Shown in pieces: positions 26,667 to 36,051 of a stretch of 64,000 nt of DNA. Each line of letters begins with the position of its first letter. Within the stretch, counting starts at the first letter, position 1. Location of the stretch: positions 1-64,000 of the forward strand of contig CAJFGR010000014.1 in the NCBI GenBank assembly GCA_904377845.1. The letters are read 5' to 3'. Under the pieces are notes generated by a model that worked only from the letters and a program-made list of their open reading frames with translations, had not been told where the DNA came from and did no database searches. The DNA is from an uncultured Ruminococcus sp. GTDB taxonomy: Bacteria; Bacillota; Clostridia; Lachnospirales; Lachnospiraceae. The position numbers were made by a program, and so were the translations under genes.

Positions 26667-28331
26667 CTAAATGTCATATGGGTTGATGATATGCGGGATC
26701 TGCTTGATCTCTTCCCAGCGGTCGCCGTCTACACGGTAGCCGGTTCCCGGTCCCATATAGTCGTTCGGCGTGTTGACTCCGGACAGCACATGGAAGTCTT
26801 TGTCAAGGATCGCGGCTGTCTGCATATAATCGCCTGCAACGCGCTGTTTCAGCATATTCAGTACGCTTGCAGCGACATCTTCGAATCCGGTCTCTGCCAG
26901 TGCCTTTACTACATCGATGCCGGTGATGCCGCGTTTGAGCACGTCTTCGGCTGCTGCAAGATCAGCGGTAACATCGCGGGGCAGTGTGTCTTTGCTGCCG
27001 TGGGCATAGGTTACGGCTTCCACCTGCTCGTCCGTCACCGGAGAAAGATTCAGGTTGCGGAAGACAGCCTGCACTGCGCGTGCTGCTTTGTTTCTCACAT
27101 GGATCACCTGTTCTTCTGTAACAGGTTTCAGTCCGCCGTCTACCTGCATATCTCTCTGAAGCACGTTATAGTCGTCAAAGTCCTCTGCATCAAAGTTGGA
27201 TCCGGCGAACATATTGTCGTAGTTCGGCTCTGCCGCATATCCCGAGAAGATGAAGTCTGTTCCCGGAAGGAATTCAAGCATTGTCCTTGCGGTACGTCTC
27301 ATATCCGAGTTGGAGAAGCTCTGGTCGTTGGAAGAAGCACATTCCAGACCGAGGAGCGCTGCTACAAGGTTCTCTGAGAGAACTTCACGGATACCTGCCG
27401 GCACGGAACCGGTCACGCCGATACAGCTTACGGAACCGTTCTGAATGCCCTGGCTTCCTGCGCCTTTTGTCACGAACAGGCAGCGGCATTCCAGATAGAG
27501 CATGGATTTCTTCTCGCTGCTTCCCATAAGGACTTCTGAGCCGGACCCTGAAGTGAAACGTACCTTCAGGCCGCGGGATGCATATGCGGAGTTCAGAAAT
27601 GCTTTGGAATACGGAGTGTCATCTCCGTCGATAAATACTTTTTCTGTTCCATATACAGACAGTGTCTCAGCATAGGTGGTCAGACCTCGGATACCAAGTT
27701 CCAGCTCTGTAGCTTCCTCTGCAGAACACTGTGTAAGTACGCCCGGACGTCCTACCTGGGAACCGATCAGAAGAGCCATGGCACTTAAGGGAGCGTAACG
27801 CGCAACACCCATGGTTGTCTCTTCTTCTGCAAATCCTCTCAGCGCGCCTTCTGCCGCGTCTGCTGCGATCTGTACCGGATCGTCTTTCAGGTTTGTAATA
27901 TGAGCCTGATTTCCGGGAGTCCTTCTGGCACGGATCTTCTGCATTCCCATCATGAGTTCCACTACATTCAGATGGTTCATAACTTCTGTCATCTTCGCAG
28001 GTGTAATGCCTGAGATGAGCTCAAGGATTTCCTTTCTGGATACATTGATGTCCACAATCATCCTTGCAATTTCAAGAGAAGATACTGCCATTGATTTTTC
28101 GGTTCGGTCGATGTTGATGGCGTAATCGGCGATAAACTGATCGATAAAGTCGAAGTCTTCACGGCTTTTGCCGTCCAGTTCTACGATCTTGCCGTCCTCA
28201 ACTTTTACAGATGGTTTCGGATCATAGGGACTGCTCATCGCAACAAAGCCCATCTCCGGCCACTCGTTGATGTAACCGTCCAGATTGACCGGACGGGCAT
28301 CCAGTGCTTCAATTCGTTTTGAACGTTTCAT
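26667..28331 (-). CDS. pduC: B12-dependent diol/glycerol dehydratase, large (catalytic) subunit
   Basis: A 554-residue TIM-barrel subunit converting 1,2-propanediol to propionaldehyde or glycerol to 3-hydroxypropionaldehyde by a radical mechanism. It starts MKRSKRIEALDARPVNLDGY as in PduC/DhaB1. Other conserved blocks are SRKEILELISGITPAKMTEVM, RRTPGNQAHITNLKDDPVQI, GVARYAPLSAMALLIGSQVG and VFIDGDDTPYSKAFLNSAYA. Length matches the family (about 554). ATG 28331 has AAGGAGAG eleven bases upstream; the open frame continues upstream to 28766 but crosses the promoter and is not coding. Diol versus glycerol preference cannot be called from sequence. First gene of the operon. Confidence 0.96.
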   Translation of the reverse strand: MKRSKRIEALDARPVNLDGYINEWPEMGFVAMSSPYDPKPSVKVEDGKIVELDGKSREDFDFIDQFIADYAINIDRTEKSMAVSSLEIARMIVDINVSRKEILELISGITPAKMTEVMNHLNVVELMMGMQKIRARRTPGNQAHITNLKDDPVQIAADAAEGALRGFAEEETTMGVARYAPLSAMALLIGSQVGRPGVLTQCSAEEATELELGIRGLTTYAETLSVYGTEKVFIDGDDTPYSKAFLNSAYASRGLKVRFTSGSGSEVLMGSSEKKSMLYLECRCLFVTKGAGSQGIQNGSVSCIGVTGSVPAGIREVLSENLVAALLGLECASSNDQSFSNSDMRRTARTMLEFLPGTDFIFSGYAAEPNYDNMFAGSNFDAEDFDDYNVLQRDMQVDGGLKPVTEEQVIHVRNKAARAVQAVFRNLNLSPVTDEQVEAVTYAHGSKDTLPRDVTADLAAAEDVLKRGITGIDVVKALAETGFEDVAASVLNMLKQRVAGDYMQTAAILDKDFHVLSGVNTPNDYMGPGTGYRVDGDRWEEIKQIPHIINPYDI

Positions 28332-28458
28332 ATTGCTTTCTCTCCTTGCGGTTTGGTCTGCACATATACACGAAAAAATACATATGCATGATAACCATAT
28401 ATTGGTGTTTTCGCAGGCTCGTCTGCTAAATATGCGCAAACGGGCATTTCTAATACTG

Positions 28459-28487
28459 ATTATACTATAACCACAGGCAAATAGCAA
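28459..28487 (-). promoter_or_regulatory. Promoter of the dehydratase operon
   Basis: On the minus strand TTGCTA (28487-28482) and TATAAT (28464-28459) are 17 bases apart, about 130 bases before the pduC start. Confidence 0.6.
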
Positions 28488-28512
28488 CACGATAATGTTG
28501 AAATATGGCAAA

Positions 28513-28552
28513 AAACCACAACAAAGAAAAACAAAAACCACATAAAACCACA
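28513..28552 (-). promoter_or_regulatory. Three phased repeats upstream of the dehydratase promoter
   Basis: TGTGGTTT on the minus strand occurs at 28520-28513, 28542-28535 and 28552-28545. Start points differ by 22 and 10 bases, i.e. two and one helical turns, so all copies face the same side. They begin 26 bases upstream of the -35 box, the position of an activator such as a PocR-like AraC protein. No such regulator is encoded in the window. Confidence 0.5.
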
Positions 28553-28646
28553 TAAAATCAGCTCCGGGATGGAGGGGGCAATTCATAATCTTAAAGTTGT
28601 GCGGCAAATTGAGCACAGAGCGCCAGAACGGATTCGGAGAGTCCGC

Positions 28647-28674
28647 TTTACATTCCCGGATAAAATGATAAAAT
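28647..28674 (+). promoter_or_regulatory. Promoter of the M20 peptidase gene
   Basis: TTTACA (28647-28652), 16-base spacer, TAAAAT (28669-28674). The 28332-28712 gap holds this promoter plus the divergent dehydratase promoter and its repeats; I see no riboswitch in it. Confidence 0.45.
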
Positions 28675-28712
28675 CTAAATGATGTTATCAAAAGTAAAGG
28701 GATGTGATATTT

Positions 28713-30023
28713 GTGAGAAAAGAGATAAAAGCAAAAATGAAAGACACTGCAGATTATATTTTTCACAATCCGGAATTATCTTTGAAAGAATATAAATCCT
28801 CCCGAAAACTGGCGGAATTTCTGGAGAGTGAGGGATTTAAAGTCAGATGGGGAATAGCAGGATTTGAAACTGCGTTTGCAGCGGAATGGAGCAGCGGGCA
28901 AGATAGAAACGAACAGGGTAAAAATGTTCAGACCGGCGTCGAACCGGTCATCGGGTTCCTGGCGGAGTATGACGCCTTACCGGGACTGGGGCAGGAGTGT
29001 GTGCCCCGGCAGCAGCAGGACGGAGGACCGGGACACGGGTGCGGACACAATCTTCTGGGAACCGCGTGTGCGGGCGCAGCCTGTGACCTGAAAGACAGAA
29101 TGCAGGCTGAAAACCTGCCCGGGATTATCCGTGTATACGGATGTCCGGCGGAGGAGATCGTGGTAGGAAAAATCCGGATGAATGAACAGGGCGTGTTTGA
29201 TGATCTGTCTGTTGCTGTCACATGGCATCCTTTCGATCGGAACCGTGTGAGCTATGATATATGGCAGGCACAGGATATTAAAAACTACAAGTTTTACGGG
29301 ACGGCGGCGCACGCATCCAAGCATCCCGAGATGGGAAGAAGCGCGCTGGATGCGGCGGAGCTTATGAATGTGGGCGCCAATTACCTGCGGGAACACGTGA
29401 CGGATGATGTGCGGATGCACTATACCTATACGAATACGGACGGACCGGCTAACATTGTGCCGGCCTATGCGTCTACCAATTATTTTATCCGTTCCAATAA
29501 GTGGGAACGGACAGAGGACGCCTCAAAGCGGGTGGACAACTGCGCCAGAGGAGCGGCGCTCATGACCGGGACAAAAGTTGAGATCGAGAGGGTGACCTGT
29601 AATAAGGAAATGAAAGTGAACCGGACTCTGGCGGAAATCTTTTACGAAGAGATGAAGAAGATCCCGGCGCCGTCCTATACGGAAGGAGAGCTGAAGTTTG
29701 CTGAAGAGATATCGGAGGAGGCGGGATTTGATAACCGGGGTGAGTATTTTACGGGACTGGAGCCTCTTGAAGATGAACCGGTGCCGTTGTCCATCGGAAC
29801 AGATGTGTCGGATGTGAGTCATACAGTACCAACTGTTATGCTGAGCGCGGCCGCTATGTGCAAGGAAACCCCGCTGCATCACTGGGCGGCAACGGCACAG
29901 GTCGGCATGAGCATCGGGCAGAAAGGGATGTTCTATGCGGCTGAGTGCATGGCCGCAGGGGCATACCGGCTGGTGAGAGAACCGGAACTGATCCGGAAAG
30001 CATGGCAGGAGATGGTTCGGTAA
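28713..30023 (+). CDS. M20-family amidohydrolase (AbgB/PM20D2-like)
   Basis: A 436-residue cytoplasmic metallopeptidase of the M20D type, which cleaves amide bonds of small N-acyl amino acids or dipeptides. YIFHNPELSLKEYKSSRKLAEFLE is the usual start; GFLAEYDALPGLGQ and GPGHGCGHNLLGTACAGAA hold metal-binding residues. GCPAEEIVVGKIRMN supplies the catalytic Glu pair, and TAAHASKHPEMGRSALDAAELM is the lid domain. DVSDVSHTVPTVMLSAA near the end is typical of p-aminobenzoyl-glutamate hydrolase B and PM20D2 relatives. Start GTG 28713 is preferred (AAAGGG about eleven bases upstream) over GTG 28704. Substrate unproven. Confidence 0.9.
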   Translation: MRKEIKAKMKDTADYIFHNPELSLKEYKSSRKLAEFLESEGFKVRWGIAGFETAFAAEWSSGQDRNEQGKNVQTGVEPVIGFLAEYDALPGLGQECVPRQQQDGGPGHGCGHNLLGTACAGAACDLKDRMQAENLPGIIRVYGCPAEEIVVGKIRMNEQGVFDDLSVAVTWHPFDRNRVSYDIWQAQDIKNYKFYGTAAHASKHPEMGRSALDAAELMNVGANYLREHVTDDVRMHYTYTNTDGPANIVPAYASTNYFIRSNKWERTEDASKRVDNCARGAALMTGTKVEIERVTCNKEMKVNRTLAEIFYEEMKKIPAPSYTEGELKFAEEISEEAGFDNRGEYFTGLEPLEDEPVPLSIGTDVSDVSHTVPTVMLSAAAMCKETPLHHWAATAQVGMSIGQKGMFYAAECMAAGAYRLVREPELIRKAWQEMVR

Positions 30024-30053
30024 CTATGAATTGCAGAAAGTGATGATATTAAG

Positions 30054-31439
30054 ATGAAAGAAAATGAAAAGATACAGCTTTTTGAAAAAGCGCCGATTCC
30101 CGGGGCTGTGGCAAAGCTCGCTGTTCCGATGATCTTCAGTTCCCTTGTCATGGTGCTCTATAATATGGCGGATACCTATTTTGTGGGGATGATGAATGAT
30201 CCGGTGGAAAATGCCGCGGTATCTCTGGCAGCTCCGGTACTGCTGGCGTTTAATGCGGTGAATAATCTGTTCGGTGTGGGAACATCCAGTATGATGAGCA
30301 GGGCGCTTGGAAGAAAAGATTATGAAACGGTATCGGAAAGCTCGGCTTTCGGTTTTTACTGTTCCCTTATATGCGGCGTGCTTTTCGGACTTCTCTGCGG
30401 TATTCTGCATACTCCGCTTCTGACGCTTATCGGAGCGGATGCGACTACCCGGGCAGCGACGCAGGGATATATGTTCTGGACTGTATATCTGGGAGCGGCG
30501 CCGGCCATCCTCAATGTAGTTATGGCATATCTGGTACGGTCAGAGGGGGCGGCCCTTCATGCCAGCATCGGAACGATGAGCGGATGCCTGCTCAATATTA
30601 TCTTAGATCCGATCTTTATACTTCCGTGGGGACTGAATATGGGAGCGGCAGGAGCGGGACTTGCCACTTTTCTGTCTAACTGCGTGGCGTGTTTGTATTT
30701 CTTTGTGCTTCTCTACGTGAAGCGAGGAAATACATTTGTCTGTATTGATCCGAGAAAATTCCGCCTGAAAAAACGGATTATCATAGAAGTGTGCGGCGTC
30801 GGAATCCCGGCTTCAATCCAGAATCTCCTGAATGTGACGGGAATGACAATTCTGAATAACTTCACTTCCGTATACGGGGCTGACGCTGTGGCAGCTATGG
30901 GAATTACATATAAGATCTATATGGTGCCCATGCAGGTGGCGCTGGGATTTTCACAGGGGATTATGCCCCTTGTCAGCTATACATTTGCAGCCGGAAATAT
31001 AAAAAGAATGAAAGATACGATTCTGTTTGCTCTTAAACTGATCGTACCGGCTCTGGCGGTAGTGACAATCGGATATTACGCGGGTGCGGATGTGCTGATC
31101 AGCCTGTTTATGAAGAATGAGACGATCATAGCATATGGATCTGCATTCCTGAGAGGTTTCTGCCTGGGTATTGTATTCTTAAGTATCGATTTCCTGGCAG
31201 TCGGTGTGTTTCAGGCGCTGGGCCTGGGCAGATATGCGCTTGTGTTCGCTATTATGAGAAAGGTCGTGCTGGAGATACCGGCCCTGATCATACTGAACCG
31301 GCTGTTCCCGCTGTATGGCCTTGCCTATGCACAGTTTGCGGCGGAATTGATTCTGAGCATTTGTGCAGTTGTGATGCTGCGGCATATTTTCAGAAAGTAT
31401 GGAAAGAAACAGCCTGCCGCAGTACAACCGTCAGATTGA
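30054..31439 (+). CDS. MATE-family efflux pump
   Basis: A 461-residue, 12-helix transporter unlike the one at 18548-20008 in detail. Motifs: PMIFSSLVMVLYNMADTYFVGMM (helix 1-2), FGVGTSSMMSRALGRKDYE, and ALGFSQGIMPLVSYTFAAGN at the start of the second half. Only 30 bases follow the M20 gene, so the two may be co-transcribed. Exported substrate unknown. Ends in a short hydrophilic tail (KKQPAAVQPSD). Confidence 0.93.
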   Translation: MKENEKIQLFEKAPIPGAVAKLAVPMIFSSLVMVLYNMADTYFVGMMNDPVENAAVSLAAPVLLAFNAVNNLFGVGTSSMMSRALGRKDYETVSESSAFGFYCSLICGVLFGLLCGILHTPLLTLIGADATTRAATQGYMFWTVYLGAAPAILNVVMAYLVRSEGAALHASIGTMSGCLLNIILDPIFILPWGLNMGAAGAGLATFLSNCVACLYFFVLLYVKRGNTFVCIDPRKFRLKKRIIIEVCGVGIPASIQNLLNVTGMTILNNFTSVYGADAVAAMGITYKIYMVPMQVALGFSQGIMPLVSYTFAAGNIKRMKDTILFALKLIVPALAVVTIGYYAGADVLISLFMKNETIIAYGSAFLRGFCLGIVFLSIDFLAVGVFQALGLGRYALVFAIMRKVVLEIPALIILNRLFPLYGLAYAQFAAELILSICAVVMLRHIFRKYGKKQPAAVQPSD

Positions 31440-31486
31440 GATAAAAACAGCAGTGAAACGCTGCAGAAAAAGGAGAGTAAATAAAT

Positions 31487-32077
31487 ATGAAGAAACGTAT
31501 CATTCTCGGCTCGGCTTCTCCGCGAAGAAGAGAACTCCTTGCACAGATCGGCGTGGAGTTTGAGGTCAGAGTCAGCGATAAGGAAGAAGTATATAAGAGC
31601 AGTATCCCGGAAGAGATTGTAAAAGAGCTTTCTCTCATGAAAGCGGAGAATGTGGCTTCAGAACTTGACGGGGATATTGAAGATGCTGTTATCATCGGCG
31701 CAGATACGATAGTCGTACTGGAAGATGAAATACTGGGAAAACCGTCGGATGAAGAAGATGCGGTCCGTATGCTCACACGCCTGCAGGGGCGGGAACACTG
31801 GGTGTATACCGGCGTGGCTGTTCTTGATTTCGGGCCGGACGGCGAGAAAACAGTGATCAATTATCCGGTGGGGACAAAAGTGTATGTCAACGCTATGACA
31901 GAAGACGAGATACGCGCCTATGTGGCGACGAAAGACCCGCTGGACAAGGCAGGCGCTTACGGAATACAGGGGAGATTTGCCGCGTATATCGACCGGATTG
32001 ACGGAGATTATTATAACGTGGTGGGGCTCCCGGTGTCGCGGGTGTACCGGACGCTCAAAGAGATCGGCATAAAATAA
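31487..32077 (+). CDS. maf: Maf-family nucleoside triphosphate pyrophosphatase
   Basis: A 196-residue house-cleaning enzyme that hydrolyses dTTP/UTP and modified nucleotides to monophosphates. Family motifs in order: ILGSASPRRRELLAQIGVEF, SLMKAENVAS, VIIGADTIVVLEDEILGKP, LQGREHWVYTGVAVL, and DKAGAYGIQGRFAAYIDRIDGDYYNVVGLPV with the catalytic Asp in GADT. Ribosome site AAAGGAG precedes ATG. Confidence 0.96.
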   Translation: MKKRIILGSASPRRRELLAQIGVEFEVRVSDKEEVYKSSIPEEIVKELSLMKAENVASELDGDIEDAVIIGADTIVVLEDEILGKPSDEEDAVRMLTRLQGREHWVYTGVAVLDFGPDGEKTVINYPVGTKVYVNAMTEDEIRAYVATKDPLDKAGAYGIQGRFAAYIDRIDGDYYNVVGLPVSRVYRTLKEIGIK

Positions 32078-32109
32078 TCGTTAAGTGGCTCAAATAGGAA
32101 ATAGTCCGT

Positions 32110-32682
32110 TTACACCATCTCCCACAGCATCTGCCCTTTATCCCGCAGCCATTTCCGCGCAGCTCGATAATCCGGCAGAACCGATTCCACGATGGCATAA
32201 AATGCCTTTGAGTGATTCATTTCCCTGCGGTGGGCGAGCTCGTGTACGACGACATAGTCCAGCACTTCTTCCGGGGCGAGGATAAGCCGCCAGTTGAAAT
32301 TTAAGTTGCCCTTACTGCTGCAGCTTCCCCAGCGGGTCTTCTGCTCACGGATGGAGATGCGGCCGTAAGAGACCCCCATAATGCGGGCATAATATTCCGT
32401 CTTGCGGGTGAAGATATCCCTTGCAATTTCAATGTAGCGGCTGCGGTCTTTTACAGAGAGAGGCGGATGCGCGGAAGAAGCGGCTTTTTTCTGGCCTTCC
32501 AGTTCTTTTGCGCGGGCAAGGTGTTTCATCACCCAGGTTTCATTTTTAGAGACAAAGGTATCGATATAGGAACGGGAGCAGTGTCTGGGAGAGCGCACGA
32601 GGACGCGGCCGTCCCGGGTTACCTGGATCGCAATGGTCTTCCTGCTGCTGTATATGATTTCGTATTCAAATGGATGATTCAT
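32110..32682 (-). CDS. YgjP-type (M48/DUF45) metallopeptidase-like protein
   Basis: A 190-residue protein with the zinc signature VVHELAHRREMNHSKAFYAIV near the C-terminus (HExxH plus a distal His). The N-terminal beta region is YEIIYSSRKTIAIQVTRDGRVLVRSP; RWGSCSSKGNLNFNWRLILAPEEVLDYVV is the conserved UPF0758-adjacent YgjP block. ATG 32682 has GCGAGG at good spacing; a longer frame to 32742 lacks a site. It is convergent with maf, 32 bases away. Physiological substrate unknown. Confidence 0.9.
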   Translation of the reverse strand: MNHPFEYEIIYSSRKTIAIQVTRDGRVLVRSPRHCSRSYIDTFVSKNETWVMKHLARAKELEGQKKAASSAHPPLSVKDRSRYIEIARDIFTRKTEYYARIMGVSYGRISIREQKTRWGSCSSKGNLNFNWRLILAPEEVLDYVVVHELAHRREMNHSKAFYAIVESVLPDYRAARKWLRDKGQMLWEMV

Positions 32683-32872
32683 GATAGTACCTCGCAAATC
32701 TGTCTGGTGGTAACAATTCCTCCCGTTGCTACTTACTCGCAAAATGAACGGTTACATTGAATGTAGGTATGTTATACATACCGGATATAGTGTAGCAGGA
32801 AGTGCGGGCTTTCTGCAAGTGTCAGAAAGCAGGATTGCCCGAAGACAGAATCAGAATGATGAAGGAGCAGAT

Positions 32873-33445
32873 ATGGAACGAATACTTATTATAGAAGATG
32901 ATGATGTTCTGGCGCAGGGAGTAAAGTTTAATCTGGAGCTGGCGGGGTTCTCTTTCGCCGGCAGTCTGAGAAAAGAGAGGGAGATCCCTGTAATTTTCCT
33001 GACTGCGAGAGATCTTGATGAAGATATGATGCGGGGCTTTGAGATCGGGGCAGATGACTATATCACGAAGCCTTTTAATGTGCTGATTCTTGTTCAGCGT
33101 GTGCGCGCTGTACTTAAGAGATACCATGCGGGAAGCAGGAAAAGGGAACGGGTGAAAACGGGGAATCTGGAGATTGACTTCCAGTCCTGGCAGGTGTGGA
33201 AGAGCGGCGTTGAGCTGACACTTACGCCTACGGAATTCAGGCTTTTGAAAAAGTTCTGTGACAATCCCGGAATTGTCCTGACCCGTCGCGTACTTCTGGA
33301 AACAATGTGGGATAAAGAGGAAAAATTTGTAGACGAACATACTCTGACCATGTTTGTGAGCAGGCTCAGGTCAAAGATCTCTGATGAGGAGCATTCGTAT
33401 ATCAGGACAGTCTATGGCACAGGGTATCAGTGGATGGGGAAATAG
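32873..33445 (+). pseudogene. Response regulator with its phosphoacceptor segment deleted
   Basis: A 190-residue OmpR-type protein, about 35 residues shorter than its family. The receiver starts normally (MERILIIEDDDVLAQGVKFNLELAG), then jumps from FSFAGSL to RKEREIPVIFLTARDLDEDM. The strand carrying the phosphoacceptor Asp (LLDVxLPDGxG) is missing, while the later Thr and Lys (YITKPFN) and the winged helix (VYGTGYQWMGK) remain. The deletion keeps the frame, so a protein may be made but cannot be phosphorylated in the usual way. GAAGGAG precedes ATG 32873. Next to a truncated kinase and a broken ABC transporter, it looks like the BceR part of a dead peptide-sensing module. Confidence 0.8.
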
Positions 33446-33451
33446 AGCGGA

Positions 33452-33664
33452 ATGGAGTATATTATGGAACAGCAGGAGCTATTTTTTGCAGCAGTGGCTG
33501 TCTTTATTGCAATTCTCAGCGGAACTGCGGCGGGGATCTGGCTGTATATGCGAAAAAAATATATTTCTTATACAGAAAAGGTGCTAAGCAGCATTGATGA
33601 TCTTTTTATACAATCTTATTTTAGTTCTTCCGTCAGAATAAGTCTAATGCTTAAATTCAATTAG
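33452..33664 (+). pseudogene. Histidine kinase truncated after its first membrane helix
   Basis: About 70 residues remain: one membrane helix (LFFAAVAVFIAILSGTAAGIWLY), a basic YMRKKYISYTEKVLSSIDDLF linker, then divergent residues to a stop at 33664. All catalytic domains are missing. Its position after the response-regulator gene and before an ABC transporter matches a BceS/VncS-like sensor cut off near residue 55-60. Confidence 0.65.
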
Positions 33665-33763
33665 AATAAATGCCTGAAAGGTATTGATTTTCGAGACATT
33701 TCTGAAACATTTCCCTGATATTCTTTTTTGCAGCAGATAAAATAGCGGGAAAGGAGAGAAAAA

Positions 33764-34282
33764 ATGAGTATATTGACCGTAAAGGATCTGAAGAAATATT
33801 ATGGAGAAAAGCAAAATATCGTGCGGGCGCTTGACGGGGTGTCGCTGTCTGTTGAGGAGGGAGAGTTTGTGGCTGTTGTCGGAACGAGCGGAAGCGGAAA
33901 ATCTACCCTCTGAAATATGATGGGAGGTCTGGATGCACCGACAGAATATATTAAAGAAGTAATCCGCCTGCTGGGGATCCGGGATAAACTGACGGAAATG
34001 CCGAACAATCTGTCGGGCGGCCAGCAGCAGAGAGTGGCGATTGCCCGGGCGCTGGCGGCAAAACCGGCGATCCTGCTGTGTGATGAACCGACCGGCAATC
34101 TGGATTCAAAGACGAGCCAGGACGTACTCGGACTGATCAGGATGTCGGGACTGGACGAAGAAGGGCTAAGAGAGATGGCACAGGATGAGCGGACCAGTTA
34201 TGTGCTCGGCATGAAGATGGGACAGAGCGTGGAGATTGACGGTAATATAGTTCAGCGGCTGCATTTACTGCTTCACCTCTGA
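33764..34282 (+). pseudogene. Broken ABC transporter ATPase (BceA/MacB-like)
   Basis: The reading frame starts well (AAAGGAGAG, then ATG 33764, SILTVKDLKKYYG) and reaches Walker A GTSGSGKSTL, but codon 50 (33911-33913) is TGA. After GGLDAPT the frame jumps to [16 protein letters not shown], dropping about 75 residues that include the Q-loop. The signature [16 protein letters not shown] and Walker [16 protein letters not shown] follow, but after LGLIRMS the rest of the domain (H-loop) is gone, replaced by sequence that may belong to the permease. Confidence 0.85.
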
Positions 34283-35976
34283 AGGCTGAAGGGACGAAGA
34301 TTGAGACCGCCATCCCGACAGAGGGAAAAATGCCGGCTGCGTTCAATGAAGTTATGATCTCTGACAGCTACTGTGACCAGGCCGGGCTGGCGGTAAAGCC
34401 CGGCGATACGGTGACATTTACATGGCTGGACAAAACAGCCGAGAGCTATGTGGTCTCAGGGCTTTTCCATGTGGATGGACCGCAGCCTCTGTATGCCGTG
34501 TATGTTTGAAGATATGGCGTACGCTTTCGGAGCGGAATACGGAGTAGACAGAAAGGATATGAATATAAACGGACAGTTTCTCCGGATTCTGCCGGGCAAT
34601 GATATGGAACTTCAGGAGACAGTCATTATCGCAGCAGTGGGGATCGGACTTCTGTTTGTCAGTGTGCTTGTAGTCTACAGTGTGTTTTACCTGTCAGTCG
34701 TTGGGAGGATCCGTCAGTTCGGCCAGCTTCGGACCATCGGGATGACGAAGCGGCAGATACGCAGGATGGTGCGCACGGAAGGTCTTATCTTAAGTGCTGC
34801 GGGCGTCCCCGCGGGACTGCTGATCGGAGGGACAGCGGCTTATTTTATCCGTCCCGGCGGATGGAGCTGGACACATACTCTTGTGACCGGAGCTGCAGTC
34901 ATTGCAGCGGAGATGATTACAGTTCTGATATCAGTACGCAGGCCGGCAAAGACTGCGTCATCGGTCTCTCCGGTGGAGGCGGCAAAGTATTCCGGATATA
35001 ATGTGCGTGCGGAGAAGAAGAGAGGGAAAAAATGCGCAGGAAGAGCAACAGAGAAGCATACGAAAAAACTGTCCAGGAAGATCACTCCGGTGAGTCTGGC
35101 AGTGATGAGCAGCGCAAGAAACCGGAAGAGGTCGGTTCTGACCCTGCTTTCGCTCGGCATCGGCGGTGTTCTGTATATGATTGCAGCGGTCTATGTATCT
35201 TCCACCAGTCTTGAGGGATACGCGAGAACAGGAGAATTTCAGTACGGAGAGTTCCTGTTTAATTACTCCTATAATGTAACACAGACAGCGGAGCACGGTC
35301 AGACAGATCTCCAGCTTGAGCATCCTATGGATGAAAATCTGATCCGTCAGATCAGGGCGGTGGACGGAGTAGAAGACATCCGTACAATCGAGTCGCTTGA
35401 AGTGGCATGGGAGGAAGCGTACGGATGGAGCTTTGAGCCGGGCGATAAGGTGACGATGTCATGGTATGACGGGAAAGAGATAGAGAGCAGAACATTTACC
35501 ATTGCGGGTGCCCTGGAAAAAGGTAATCTGGATCAGGAACCGGGGGACACCTATGCGGATTTCCTGATCCCGGAAGAAATACTGGATGAAATGACAAAGG
35601 GAATAAATCTGACAGAATGTCTGATTGTGAAAACGGATCCGCAGAAAGAGAAGCAGATCGACAGCTTTCTGGTAGAGATCGCATCAGAATACCCATATCT
35701 CTCATACAATACACTGACAGAACATATGCAGGAAGTACGGTCCATGTTTGTGTCTTTTTTTGCCATGATGGTGGGGCTGAGTGCGTTTATTATCGGGTTT
35801 GCCCTGATCAATCTGGTAAATACAATGGTTACCGGCATACTGACAAGAGATCACGAATTCGCCATACTTCAGTCTGTGGGAATGACAAGGACACAGCTAT
35901 CGGGAATGCTGCGCACGGAAGGTACTCTGCTTGCAGCAGGAAATATACGCTTGTCGAGCGGCTGAGAGAAGAATAA
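34283..35976 (+). pseudogene. Broken FtsX-like ABC permease
   Basis: Coding similarity starts in one frame (KIETAIPTEGKMPAAFNEVM, VKPGDTVTFTWLD), stops at 34509, and resumes in another (FEDMAYAFGAEYGVDRKD onward to 35965). That frame contains four membrane helices and FtsX-domain blocks (VVGRIRQFGQLRTIGMTKRQIRRMV; ILTRDHEFAILQSVGMTRTQL). After MLRTEGTLLAAG the last helices are deleted and the frame shifts; the true C-terminus KYTLVERLREE survives in the other frame (ending 35976). It would have paired with the ATPase at 33764 as a peptide-resistance exporter. Confidence 0.82.
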
Positions 35977-35994
35977 AGAGTAAAAAACGGAAAA

Positions 35995-36033
35995 GGGAGC
36001 CTGCATCCGGATTGAAACGGGTGCAGGCTCTCC
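35995..36033 (-). terminator. Terminator of the polysaccharide deacetylase gene
   Basis: GAGCCTGCATCCG (35997-36009) pairs with CGGGTGCAGGCTC (36018-36030, one G-U pair); on the minus strand it is followed by CTTTTCCGTTTTTTA. Confidence 0.75.
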
Positions 36034-36051
36034 TGCGTGGAAACGGATCGG

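Noticed and set aside
28332-28712. Cobalamin riboswitch upstream of the B12-dependent operon
   Set aside because: I looked for the B12-box pattern (GCCACTG) on both strands and did not see it.
28332-28766. 145-codon N-terminal extension of the dehydratase large subunit
   Set aside because: The extension crosses the promoter, the activator repeats and the start of the divergent gene; family length and ribosome site fix the start at 28331.
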